Assembly (NCBI GenBank): GCA_945910005.1
Contig: OX246746.1
Span: forward strand, 15,152,022-15,216,021
DNA length: 64,000 bases
Reading direction: 5' to 3'
Source of the DNA: Isoperla grammatica
Lineage: Eukaryota; Arthropoda; Insecta; Plecoptera; Perlodidae
This document shows positions 11,351-26,026 of the stretch, in pieces (positions within the stretch are counted from its first letter, which is position 1; each line of letters starts with the position of its first letter). The notes under the pieces are model-generated. The model had not been told where the DNA came from. It saw only the letters and a list, made by a program, of their open reading frames with translations, and did not search any database. A program made the position numbers and the translations under genes.

Positions 11351-13129
11351 AACTTTGATTACAATTGCTATCTTACTGCTTATTATCACAATATCACTTC
11401 AATTTCACACTTAAAAATTCCCCTCTCCTCCTGACCCTTCCACAGTTCCACATATGCCAAAACAATATCACCACTTAAGAGTAAATTTTGTGAACAAGAA
11501 TAAAAAAGAAATGTATGATTCCTGTGAATTCAGATCACAATCGTATATGAAGTACTGTGTTTACTTTATTCAATTTAATTTTAATTTTTCAGATAACTCC
11601 ACATGACACATTGCATATAATAATCATAGTATAATTTGTTAAGTTGATGTGTATCTACTGACAGAAATTACAAACTTATGAGTCAGTGGGTAAAACATCT
11701 GGTGTGCAGAGTATTGAATTACTTTACTAAGTAGAAACGAAAAGTGGCCTGTTAACTATGCCTTTGATTTACAATAATATAACGAGTAAGAATGACGGTT
11801 GACGAGACGATATTGAGAACCAATTTGTTGTATTTAAATAATTATATATTTAAAAATACAAATTATCCGATTATTGTGCGATTTCCCTTATTGTTGTTTT
11901 TATTATACATCACAATATTTCTGATAATGATTTGATGTCAATAAATCTAATTCGCGTTGACGCAACACCCAGGTAAATGGACTGTTCGGAAAGCAGTAGT
12001 TGAACTTCAACTTGAAAACTTGAGGTTTATTTTCTGCGCTATTCAATTCGGTTGGTTCCCCCTAAACTGGCTCTTTATTCAACCTCGGCGTCTGGCCAAT
12101 AAATTCCACTCATAAAAACCTACGCCACGAACAGCAGAATTAAAATATAATCCTCTGTCTAGCGTGAAAATATATATCACATAGCTCTTCAGCATAACAA
12201 ATCCCTTGAGTCATTTTATGTGCATGTAAGAAAACAAATTAACGCCAGCTACCTAATTTACTCATCCCACTTCACTTAGTTATCTAGAATGGCTGGTTTG
12301 ACACCGACTAAAGGTCATGCCAAGGTTTCGTTCAGACATATAACCTATGTGCTTGTTCCTGCTCACTCTTACCCATAACCATATATCTAATATAGGTTTA
12401 CCTACAGTCATTCACCTGAAGAAGAAATCTTCACACATTCGACAAAAATCTCTTGAAAAGAGTGATAATTTAAGGTTGTTATTCGTATTTTTAAAAACTA
12501 CTTTCACTACCAACATTTTGGAATGATGCGGTGCTTTAATATATTATGGAATCTCAATAAGAAACTGAAATGTAAATTGATCGTTTTTGATAAAATTTGA
12601 TAATTTTAATATTATCTCAACATATTAAATTTGATCCACACGTGTGATACGTTTTTATTTATTTATTTTTTTAAAGAAAATAGAATGTAGAACTTGTCTA
12701 GCCCATATAATTCCAAATATTTGATATTGATTGGCATTTTAAAGACGAGCAATAACTTAAAATTCTCACTCTTTCAAGCAACTTGAATATACAGAACACT
12801 CTTAATGGTAATCCCTAATTTGCATCTTGCTTATAATTCTTATAATTTCTCTCGAACTCCTGCATTGAAGTTATTTTTAAAACTCGACAATATTAGCATT
12901 TATACTGAAAAGGGGAGAAATATTTCGCTTCGCTAGCACAACTTCGTTTGAATGTTGTTAGCACCTCGAAGAAAGTACCAAGCTACACAGAAGACCCAAG
13001 GCTGGGCACCTGTTACACAACCTCAAGTAAGTTTTGGGCTAATTATTAAGTCTTTTAAGATTTTCAACCCTCTTTTCGCCAAGTAGAAAACATGCGGGAC
13101 ACCCGTGAAAAAACGTAAAATGATAATTT
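11351..13129. other. AT-rich DNA, no gene recognised
   Basis: No frame above 60 codons and no tandem repeat. At about 12,417 the string CCTGAAGAAGAAATCTTC forms a small hairpin followed by ACACATTCGACAAAAATC, a layout often seen at retroelement ends, but nothing around it supports a defined element. Confidence 0.4.
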
Positions 13130-13560
13130 TTAATACCGTACTACTAGGGTATATGTAAACGGTGACTTTGAAGCCGTAACAGCAAAGAGAAGCACATGAT
13201 ATATAATATTGTACAATGTCCCTCAGTGAAAATCCATTCTTGTAAAGCTCATAGTAGAAACGAAAGGTTTAGAGCTAATGACCAATGTTTATCTAATATA
13301 CCGTGAAATAGGGTTCAAGGGTCAACAGGTAGCGCGCTGTTGTTATTTCCTTGCATTTATTTTTCTTTCAAAGGGTGACAATCTTTCGATTTCCCTTATT
13401 ATAAAATTTGCAACCGTGTTTTTCTAGCAAATCTTGGTTTACAAGTCGATTATAATGATACAATACATAAACATGGGCCATTAGCTCTAAACGTTTTTTT
13501 CTACTATCAGCGGACAGACTTTAACTGAGTAGGTAGACAATAGATACAAAATATGCATTA
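13130..13560 (+). mobile_element. SINE-2 copy, 5'-truncated and interrupted
   Basis: The body GTAAACGGTGACTTTGAAGC and then AATGTCCCTCAGTGAAAATC matches 30,195-30,290 and the complement of 17,080-17,170. The tail ACTGAGTAGGTAGACAATAG resumes at about 13,524 after an insertion. No tRNA-like head is present upstream, so this copy is 5'-truncated. Confidence 0.7.
13245..13523. mobile_element. Inverted-repeat MITE inserted in SINE-2
   Basis: The left end (CTCATAGTAGAAACG, then GGTTTAGAGCTAATGACC) and the right end (GGCCATTAGCTCTAAACG, then CTACTATCAG) are inverted repeats of about 36 bp with few mismatches. The element splits the SINE-2 body from its tail, which fixes it as an insertion. No transposase frame lies inside. 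I did not find a convincing target duplication and cannot assign a superfamily. Confidence 0.65.
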
Positions 13561-14479
13561 ATTTATTTTAATCAGAGAAGATGGAAATATCTTACAAAGG
13601 TCAATATTTTCCGAGTGATCTTTCGTAGTAAGTTTCGGAAGCGTCGCCTTCTGAACAGACGGGAGGTATGCGCAATATAAGTGACAGCTCACACATCACT
13701 CACCAAGAATTGAGGTGCTCACACATGCGTTGTTGACAGATAACCCGGTGTCAGATGAGGATTTAACATCAAGTAGTCAATTCTTTGTAGTTTAGTGTAG
13801 CACGATAACGTAATTAGTTTGTAAATTGTTGCTTACATTAATACAGTATTCTTGGTATGCAATATACTCGTTTGTTTGTCTGTGACAAGGAAAAAACATT
13901 AACGATTATTAAAACGTTTAATGAAAAAAACAATAATGAGGTTTCGAAACAACTTGGTTCGACGTTACTTCGGTCTGCGCAAAACAGACTGAATCCCTGT
14001 GAACTAAGTTAAAAGCGTACCAGTGTTAAAACGTTATTTTTAAAACGAAATTATAGACAAAAAACGTCAGATATAAAACACCGAAGCCAGTGCTAAACAC
14101 ACTTAAAGTTGAAATATATCTCAAGAGTGTATTTTTATTTGATAAATAAATTTAAACTCAATACAATACGAAATGAGGAAAAATACAAAATAAAAGTTAT
14201 TGAAAACTCAAGGAAATAAACGGTAAAATAAACACACATAAATTTAATCTGCAACGTAGTTCAATATTAATACCCGCAAAAACCTTTTGACTTTGAAGTT
14301 TTAGTTCATAACCAATAATCCGTTCTTCTTTTGTCCGTAAGACTGAAAGTTGACCGGGTTTTAAATTGGTTTCCAATAAGCGGCACTCGGCTCTGGCGGG
14401 AAACTTAGTGAAAACATTTAAAACCGACCGTTAATCACCAATAGAGCGACAAGAGTCGGAAGCTGTTTGTCACTGGCGA
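13561..14479. other. AT-rich DNA, no gene recognised
   Basis: No frame above 60 codons. The last 100 bases become GC-richer (CGGCACTCGGCTCTGGCGGG) just before the 83-bp satellite begins. Confidence 0.4.
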
Positions 14480-15547
14480 GCACTGGTCGATATGGGTTGA
14501 ACTGTGAAGCTAGAGGTGCCTCTACCACACTTTACTGTGTTTCATGATATCACAACCTGCAGCACTGGTCGATATGGGTTGAACTGTGAAGCTAGAGGTG
14601 CCTCTACCACACTTTACTGTGTTTCATGATAATCACAACCTGCAGCACTGGTCGATATGGGTTGAACTGTGAAGCTAGAGGTGCCTCTACAACACTTTAC
14701 TGTGTTTCATGATATCACAACCTGCAGCACTGGTCGATATGGGTTGAACTGTGAAGCTAGAGGTGCCTCTACCACACTTTACTGTGTTTCATGATAATCA
14801 CAACCTGCAGCACTGGTCGATATGGGTTGAACTGTCAAGCTAGAGGTGCCTCTACCACACTTTACTGTGTTTCATGATAATCACAACCTGCAGCACTGGT
14901 CGATATGGGTTGAGCTGTGAAGCTAGAGGTGCCTCTACCACACTTAACTGTGTTTCATGATAATCACAACCTGCAGCACTGGTCGATATGGGTTGAACTG
15001 TGAAGCTAGAGGTGCCTCTACCACACTTTACTGTGTTTCATGATAATCACAACCTGCAGCACTGGTCGATATGTGTTGAACTGTGAAGCTAGAGGTGCCT
15101 CTACCACACTTTACTGTGTTTCAAGATAATCACAACCTGCAGCACTGGTCGATATGGGTTGAACTGTGAAGCTTGAGGTGCCTCTACCACACTTTACTGT
15201 GTTTCATGATAATCACAACCTGCAGCACTGGTCGATATGGGTTGAGCTGTGAAGCTAGAGGTGCCTCTACCACACTTAACTGTGTTTCATGATAATCACA
15301 ACCTGCAGCACTGGTCTATATGGGTTGAACTGTCAAGCTAGAGGTGCCTCTACCACACTTTACTGTGTTTCATGATAATCACAACCTGCAGCACTGGTCG
15401 ATATGGGTTGAGCTGTGAAGCTAGAGGTGCCTCTACCACACTTAACTGTGTTTCATGATAATCACAACCTGCAGCACTGGTCGATATGGGTTGAACTGTG
15501 AAGCTAGAGGTGCCTCTACCACACTTTACTGTGTTTCATGATAATTA
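14480..15547. repeat. 83-bp satellite, 13 tandem units
   Basis: Units start with GCACTGGTCGATATGGG at 14,480, 14,562, 14,645, 14,727, 14,810 and then every 83 bp to 15,474. Most units are nearly identical. Each holds a short palindrome TAGAGGTGCCTCTA and a CTGCAG at the junction. Units 1 and 3 lack one A (82 bp), which gives a 165-bp dimer at the start. Units 5-6 and 11-12 share paired variants (CTGTCAAGC, then GAGCTGTG with ACTTAACTG), a sign of block duplication. Confidence 0.97.
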
Positions 15548-17042
15548 CATCATCTTCGATTCATCGATTTGATAAAAATAGATTAATCGATTCCTTTACT
15601 TATCAATTCCAAATTTGAATGATATATTCCCGTTTTAATAGGTTGATGGGAGGGGGGGGGGGGGCAATGTGCTGTTTATTGTATTGATTGTGCTAATCAT
15701 TTGATTTAAAACGGCTATCTTTTGGTGTCCCTATAATCATGATCCATCCTTGGGACTTTCCCAATACAACTTTGACAACGTAAAGTGATTATGAACAATT
15801 TTAGAATAAAAAATAACATTTTTAAATTTATGTATACATTTTCCATGGAATATGTGAAAAGTGTCAAATTTTGCTTTCATGAAATCTTGTACCGGTTTTC
15901 TATTGTTAATCTTCCATTCAACAATAAACCATAAGAACAATTTTATAGTATTGTGGTGAGGGGCACATCAGTTAAGATATTATGCACCATACACCAGGGA
16001 TTTCTTCAAATGATTTAAACAAATTTACTATTTCTATTTGACAAGTGCGTCACAGATAAACTTCATAGATTGTGGTGTATTTATGTGTTACTATCCGTTA
16101 AGATTGATTCTAAAATACGTATGCGGAGATTGTACATAAACCAATGCGAGTAGGGTTTTTTGGAGGCACCTCCCCCTCCCCCCCCCCCTCCCCCCTTCAG
16201 TAAAGCCGGGTAGTTAAGGTAATTTAGTGCATATACAAGGCTGAGTCGGATCAATACATGTGGCGCTATAGGTGCGAAATGTTTACTGACGTATTTGGCA
16301 TTACGCTCTTTCGTCGCGATTTTGAGCTATTGTCAACGATTCTCAAACGTTTTCACAAAAATACATTCCAAAATCCTATCACCACAATTGTTTTCAGTTG
16401 TTTGTTTTGTGAATTAAAATCCATTATTTGATAGGGCCATGTTACTATAACGAAATACATTTCTCATTCATGTTGATAGTTATTTAAATTCCGTGGCAGT
16501 AATGCCGTTTGAAATTTCGTTGATACTTTACGGATTTCCTACTCTACTTTATTTCGCGTTACTTTTTGTTTCGAATGAATGGTAACTTAATTGTGGTTTC
16601 AACAATAAAAAAAAAACTGATATCTGTAATCTCATACTGTATTGAATGTTTCAAAAATATATTCATTTGTGTTTCAACAAACACTTCTTCATTAGTTCAA
16701 GTACAACTCAATACGCCCTACTTAAATGTACACAAATATGTAATATTACGACACAACATTAATTTCATTTCATTACATTGCCAGTGCAGTTATATGATGT
16801 CATTTCTTTTAAGTTATTTATCCACGTCTTGTTAAATCATAGCTTTAATAACAATCATAATAATATTGTAGAAGAAGCTTGGAGAACCGTAACAAATAAC
16901 CGAATAACAACAGAAGCAGGAGATTGAATATCATGGTATCATTATATGTGGACAAAGAATATTTAACGTAGAATAATGTTGTATATGAGTTGCAGGCCGT
17001 AACTCATTCGTTCAGTAGTTTACTGTTGGTGAAAGTATGTAC
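15548..17042. other. AT-rich DNA with two G/C homopolymer tracts
   Basis: A run of about 13 G sits at 15,652-15,664 and a C-rich run (CCTCCCCCTCCCC and so on) at 16,168-16,197. An 89-codon frame at 16,566-16,835 has no recognisable domain. Otherwise nothing is visible. Confidence 0.5.
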
Positions 17043-17322
17043 TACAAAAAAAAAATACAAACATCATTTTTTTATATTCGACCGACTCAGTTACAAGAAC
17101 TGATTTTAAGTGGGGGACATTATTCAACTTATGTTTCGTTGCTTTGATAACTGAAAAGTCGCCTTTTACATGTACACCAGTATCAACTTATAAAGTAAAA
17201 AAGTTTAAGTTAAAAGTTAATGTTAAAAAGTTCAAAGGTTAGATTCATAGCCCGAGCCGGAAATCAAAACATGGACCTTCTGCATTGGATGCAGGTATCC
17301 TACTAGACCCAAGAGCCACACA
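17043..17322 (-). mobile_element. SINE-2 copy with tRNA-like head
   Basis: Read on the minus strand, the head (about 17,322-17,240) has GTGTGGCTCTTGGGTCTAG, an anticodon-like arm CTGCATCCAATGCAG, and AGGTCC before a decayed B box (TTTTGATTTCC). The D arm resembles tRNA-Pro as I know it. The body follows (GTGTACATGTAAAAGGCGAC), then AATGTCCCCCACTTAAAATC and TTGTAACTGAGTCGGTCGA, and it ends in an A/T-rich tail. The 110-codon minus-strand frame starting at 17,564 runs into this copy and is not a gene. Confidence 0.75.
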
Positions 17323-17733
17323 ATAATTGCCTTTTTATTTTTGAAAATTGGTGTCCCTAGAAAAACGTAAGCCAAGCAAGATTGTGTGTCTTGAAGGTGT
17401 AAAAGAAAACACAAAATAAGAGCAGAAACACTTTTGAAACGAATATGATTGAATGGGAGAGGATGTCGTAAAAGATTAATGTGACATTTCCAATAGCAAA
17501 ATACACATAGACCAACAATAAAAAACAGCATTCTTTTTATTATTTTAAGGTGTTTAATTACCACATTGTGTTGTCAAAATGTTCTTGACAAAGTCGTCAC
17601 ACCTTTTACATTATTTTCAAATAGTTTTTAATCATCAATTTTCACAAAAACTATGAAAATGGCGTAACAGCTTTTTTCTCCCTACTACTAGAACTGCATA
17701 ATGTGTGTCGTATTGTGGCGTCGTCATGTGTGT

Positions 17734-17871
<138 letters not shown>

Positions 17872-18209
17872 GGGGGATGGGAGAGTTGTTACTAAAGGTG
17901 AAATATGTAGAGTTCACCCAAACATTCTGTCTTAGTCCTGAGAGCTTCGAGGGAAACCTTTGATCTTTATCTCTTAGTAGTCTAACCTTTATCAGTTTAG
18001 CAGGGTGTGTGCGGTTACAGGAATACCACAAATAAGTCAAGGTTTACTTATCTTACCGTCAACTAGCTCATTTTAATGTGTTTAATATATTATGATGTAA
18101 CTAGACAGTTAAACCCAGTTACATGACGATAAACAATTGTTCAAGAAAAGGTTTTATGATTTAAGGGACAGTGTGACTTAGGCATAGATTTAGAATCCTT
18201 AATACAGGT

Positions 18210-18401
18210 AAGGCATAACAACAATTGTCAGAACCGTGATCATAATCGCGATCGGGATCGCAATTGTACATTTTCTCAAGCTATCATTGCGACACGACGA
18301 TTTAGTTGTGAACAGCACCATAAGAGTCAAGTTAGTTAATTCTTTCACGATTTACGGATTACGATTAAAATCACGATGCCGACAATTGTAGTTGGAGATT
18401 T
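18210..18401 (-). mobile_element. 193-bp MITE family, copy 1
   Basis: One of three copies of a short inverted-repeat element (also 42,171-42,364 and 44,498-44,690). The ends read AAGGCATAACAACAATTGTC and GACAATTGTAGTTGGAGATTT, with the subterminal GATCGGGATCGCAATTG repeated inward. The middle (complement of TTAATTCTTTCACGATTTAC) matches the other copies only when inverted, so this copy is in the opposite orientation. No coding capacity. Confidence 0.75.
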
Positions 18402-21882
<3,481 letters not shown>

Positions 21883-22181
21883 TTCTGTTTCACTGAAAAT
21901 CAACAGGTTTCTGGTTTTCTTTCACTCGCTCGCAAAGGCAGTCAATTTCGCTTAGTACAGTGCACAAGCCTCATTATAGTGACGCCCTCTCTATTAGAAG
22001 TTTCAAGATATACAACCCATGGGCGTACATTATACCTAACTCATCGGTTTCAAGTATGGTACGAACTATAGAGGTATATTATTGGATTCGTTTATTTCGT
22101 AAGCTTGAGCTACTGTGCTTACAATGGGGTAACTTTAGTAGCGGTGTAATAAAGGTATAAAAAGTATAAGTTATCCTAGAT

Positions 22182-22562
22182 CAGCGGTTCTTAACCTGGG
22201 GTCTGCGAGAGGTGTCGAACTGGTCCACGGACGGTACAAAAAATTGCTTCCTTTTGAGTTTTTAATTTAATTTTTTTTTAATTTTAGAATCACGCTCTTG
22301 GTAAGACATTTAGAGAAAAAAGCAATCAGCTTTGTGAACACAAATCTGAAGATTTCTTTCGTAGAAGATAAGAGGACCTGAAAAACGAGAAAAGGTTAGT
22401 GAAAACGGCTGGTACCGCAAACTAAAGAGCGTTAGAGGCGCTATACAAAATATATTTTTTCGATGTTTCAAATCGTTTTGCTCTTCTGTAGAAAATAGGG
22501 GTCCGTGTTCAAAACTATAATTTTTTAGGGGTCCGCGGAGTGAAAAAGTTTAAAAACCGCTG
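22182..22562. mobile_element. hAT-family MITE with perfect 8-bp target duplication
   Basis: The element is 381 bp. It begins CAGCGGTTCTTAACCTGGGG and ends GTTTAAAAACCGCTG. Subterminal GGGGTCTGCG (left) and GGGGTCCGCGG (right, same strand) are also present. It is flanked by exact copies of TCCTAGAT at 22,174-22,181 and 22,563-22,570. CAG/CTG ends plus an 8-bp duplication are hAT hallmarks, and this CAGCGGTTCTCAACC-type end is common in animal non-autonomous hATs. No transposase is inside. The intact duplication points to a relatively young insertion. Confidence 0.92.
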
Positions 22563-22570
22563 TCCTAGAT

Positions 22571-25018
22571 GATTCAGGTTTTCCCATTCCAGAACGTCTA
22601 TTTGTTTGCGTTTTCTGAATTCTATATTCCTCTGTACCGTAAGATGGGAAATTCTCATTTAAGGCCTTTGGCTGTTCTACTACGTCATCAGATATTGGCT
22701 AGCTCGAAATGTTGTAGCCACCCTGCGATCTGACATGTGGCGCTAGGAGTAGTCATCAATCATCAATTAGCACAGTTCAACCGGTCAGTGAGAACTGTCA
22801 GATTCAACGACATGCTTCTCTTTACAGCCTGTTTATATTAAGATCAGCGCAAGTAATAAAAAACGTTCGTTAGAGTGGGAAAAAAACCATAGGTTGAGGC
22901 CTAAGCCTAAACATTGCGTAATGTACTGTACGACTTCGGATATCTACATAAGTGAGATGAATTATATCGAAGTATGGATTTATTTATTCATTTTTTGTTC
23001 GTTCGTTAATAAGTTAATTCATTAATTCATTATAATTCATTAATTCATTTAATTATGTATTGATTTATTTGTTTTATAGCCTATTAGTATTTAATCTATT
23101 TACAAAGAAGGTATGAAAGTACTAACAAGCGGTATACTAGGTCCTGGTAAGGAGTTTAGTTTGCTAAGTCTAGTCTAGTTTTCTAAAAGACTACAACCGT
23201 CATGAACATGAATGTTGTATAACCAGAGCGAATGTTTTTAGAACGTATTGTAGTTTGCACAGAGAGAAGTATGGCTAATGTAATGTACTGTACTGGAAGG
23301 CTCTGCAGTCACTAAGCTCTCTCGAGCCCCCTCTACAATTACTAGTAGAATAAAACAACGCATACAAATATAAGCTTCGTTCTTTATGTTGCAGTGTACA
23401 ACAGTAATACTTTTTTCCTGTCTTATTTATGGCGTACGCTTACCCCCACACGTGTACTTCTGTGGTAATTCAAGTAATGTGTTCTTCATGTGCTTTAGTT
23501 TCAAATAAGGAATGTCACTAGTGCCTAAACCTAACCGACTGATCCTTTACACCATCATCAGATAAAAAAGAACATTTTGAATTACACCAGAAACAATTTC
23601 AGTCAAAAAGTGTCAAATGTATTTCAATTCAATTCATTTATCTCTCTTATATACTTTCAATGTTTCAGGACGCCGTAGAGAAAATTACGAACGGTATCAC
23701 TTTAATTCAGGGATATATGTTAGTTAGAGGCAATGAGGATATTGTTTTGAAGTTGGGATGTTCAACTTGATTTATATTACAATCATTCACTAATGCCTAA
23801 GCTTGTACTCAAATAATCATATGCAGTTTTAATCCGGTTTAACTTAAGTGTAAATATTATATCAATTAATCTTTTTAATATTTTCGTTCAATTAGTTATT
23901 ATCTGAAAATAGTAAAGAACCGATCGTGGAATTAAAACCGATCGTGGAATTAAAACCGATCGTGGAATTAAAAACGATGTGACAAGCAAGCAACTCATTA
24001 AAAACAGCATGTTTTCATTTACACGATGAATAAATGTGTGTAAAATGCACTATAGAGCAGTATGAGATTGTTTCAAAAGCTAAAAGTGATTAATGTGCCA
24101 CGAAAGCTAACCGTAAACACAAGGGATTAAAAGCAAAAAAAAAAAACAGAAAACAATAGACTTGTTGGAGTGCGAAATTCCCCCATCTGGTGGTTTTGCG
24201 CTCGTTTCCGGAGTGTTTTCACTGGGATTATAAAACGCTGCTGATATTGGTTCTAACAACTAGCTCGCGCTTTAAAATAATCGTTCGCGTTAATAACTAA
24301 CCTGCATGAGGATTTAACAACATAAACCAATAACCACGCGTATCTACATTACGCTTCTCAAACACGCAAGCTTTGTGATTTTTTTTTTTACTGAACCTAA
24401 AGAGAGTTGCAAATAAATATGCTAGGATCGTAACCTTTATCAGCTAACTCAAAGTTTGAACAAAAAGAGAATCAAAACATATGCTCATTACAATCTGCGG
24501 ACTTGTGTTAGAGCTCAAAGTAAATAACAGGATATTTAAACAAACATCCTTCATCCACATACACTTTATGTGAACGTAGCCTTTGACAAAGTTTCCCGTT
24601 GCTTCGTTTGAGGTGGCGGGTGTATTTGCGTTGTTGTGGTGCAGCCCTGTTGCCAGATTTACTGGGCAAACACATGTCCGTTTTAGCAGCTTACCTGAGA
24701 GAACACAGCAAAGATCGGTTCCTCTTAATTGATGAATATTCGAAATTAATTATGACGCTGTTTGTTGTTATTTCTGGTATTTTCATGTTATCATTTAATA
24801 GCAGTCTCTCAAGAGTTTTCAGCTATTGTTATTTGACCGTGATCCTTGACGAATTATCAATTGTATTCTTTTCAATAATAAATCAGATCACCTTTTCTTT
24901 ACCTTTCTCTTGTATACACGCCTCTTTCTATTAATTTCAATTCGAACATTATAGATAATAAGTTGGGTTTTGTAAAATCGAAATATATGTCTATGCTTTT
25001 ATTTATTTTCCAAATGCA
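22571..25018. other. AT-rich DNA with a small 18-bp tandem repeat
   Basis: Three units of ACCGATCGTGGAATTAAA lie at 23,919-23,972. A 111-codon frame (24,599-24,934) is hydrophobic towards its end but has no domain or signal I can name. TTAATTCATTAATTCATT-type short repeats occur at 23,010-23,060. Confidence 0.45.
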
Positions 25019-26026
25019 TTACTTTAATGTAGCCGGCACTCCTACAAAATATATTAAATAATACCCACTTGACTCAGTTGAAATACTTTAATATACCCGG
25101 CACTCCCACCAAATCTTTTTATTAATACCCGCTCGATTCAATTGAAATACTTTAATATACCCGGCACTCCCACCAAATATATAAAATAATACCTGCTTGA
25201 CTCAGTTGAAATACTTTAATATACCCGGCACTCCCACCAAATATATTAAATAATACCTGCTCGACTCAGTTGAAACCCTTTAATATACCCGGCACTCCCA
25301 CCAAACATAGTAAATAATACCTGCTCGACTCAGTTGAAACACTTTAATATACCCGGCACTCCCACCAAACATAGTAAATAATACCTGCTCGACTCAGTTG
25401 AAACCCTTTAATATACCCGGCACTCCCACCAAACATAGTAAATAATACCTGCTCGACTCAGTTCAAACACTTTAATAAACCCAACACTCCCACCAAATAA
25501 ATTGAATAATACCCGCTCGACTCAGTTGAAACCCTTTAATATACCCGGCACTCCCACCAAACATAGTAAATAATACCTGCTCGACTCAGTTCAAACCCTT
25601 TAATATACCCGGTACTCCCACCAAACCTAGTAAATAATACCCGCTCGACTCAGTTCAAATAGTTTAATATGCCCGGCACTCCCAACAAATATATTAAATA
25701 ATACCTGCTCGACTCAGTTGAAATACTTTAATATACCCGGCACTCCCACTAAATATATTAACTAATAACTGCTCGACCCAGTTCAAACACTTAAATATAC
25801 CCGGCACTCCCACTAAATATGCTAAATAATACCTGCTCGACTCAGTTGAAACACTTAAATATACCCGGCACTCCCACTAAATATGCTAAATAATACCCGC
25901 TCAGACTCAGTTGAAACACTTTAATATACCCGGCACTCCCACCAAACATAGTAAATAATACCTGCTCGACTCAGTTGAAACCCTTTAATATACCCGGCAC
26001 TCCCACCAAATATATTATTAACTAAT
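25019..26026. repeat. 64-bp satellite, 16 units, with primer-binding-like motif
   Basis: The CGGCACTCC core recurs every 64 bp (25,034, 25,098, 25,162, 25,226, 25,290 and so on to about 25,995). A unit is roughly TTTAATATACCCGGCACTCC, CACCAAATATATTAAATAAT, ACCTGCTCGACTCAGTTGAA, then ACAC or ACCC. The complement of the core, TTTGGTGGGAGTGCCGGGTA, closely resembles the tRNA-Ala primer-binding-like motif at 5,824, 43,524 and 52,627. Unit variants (ATATATTAAAT against ACATAGTAAAT) alternate in blocks. Confidence 0.97.

Noticed and set aside
12410..12475. Retroelement-type CTGAAGAAG...TTCGA motif
   Set aside because: A small hairpin is present, but there are no second copy, inverted ends or tail in the window.
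15955..16000. GAGGGGCACATCAG as another SINE-1 tail
   Set aside because: Only about 14 bases match. The following GTGCACCC and GGGTATTCC parts are missing.
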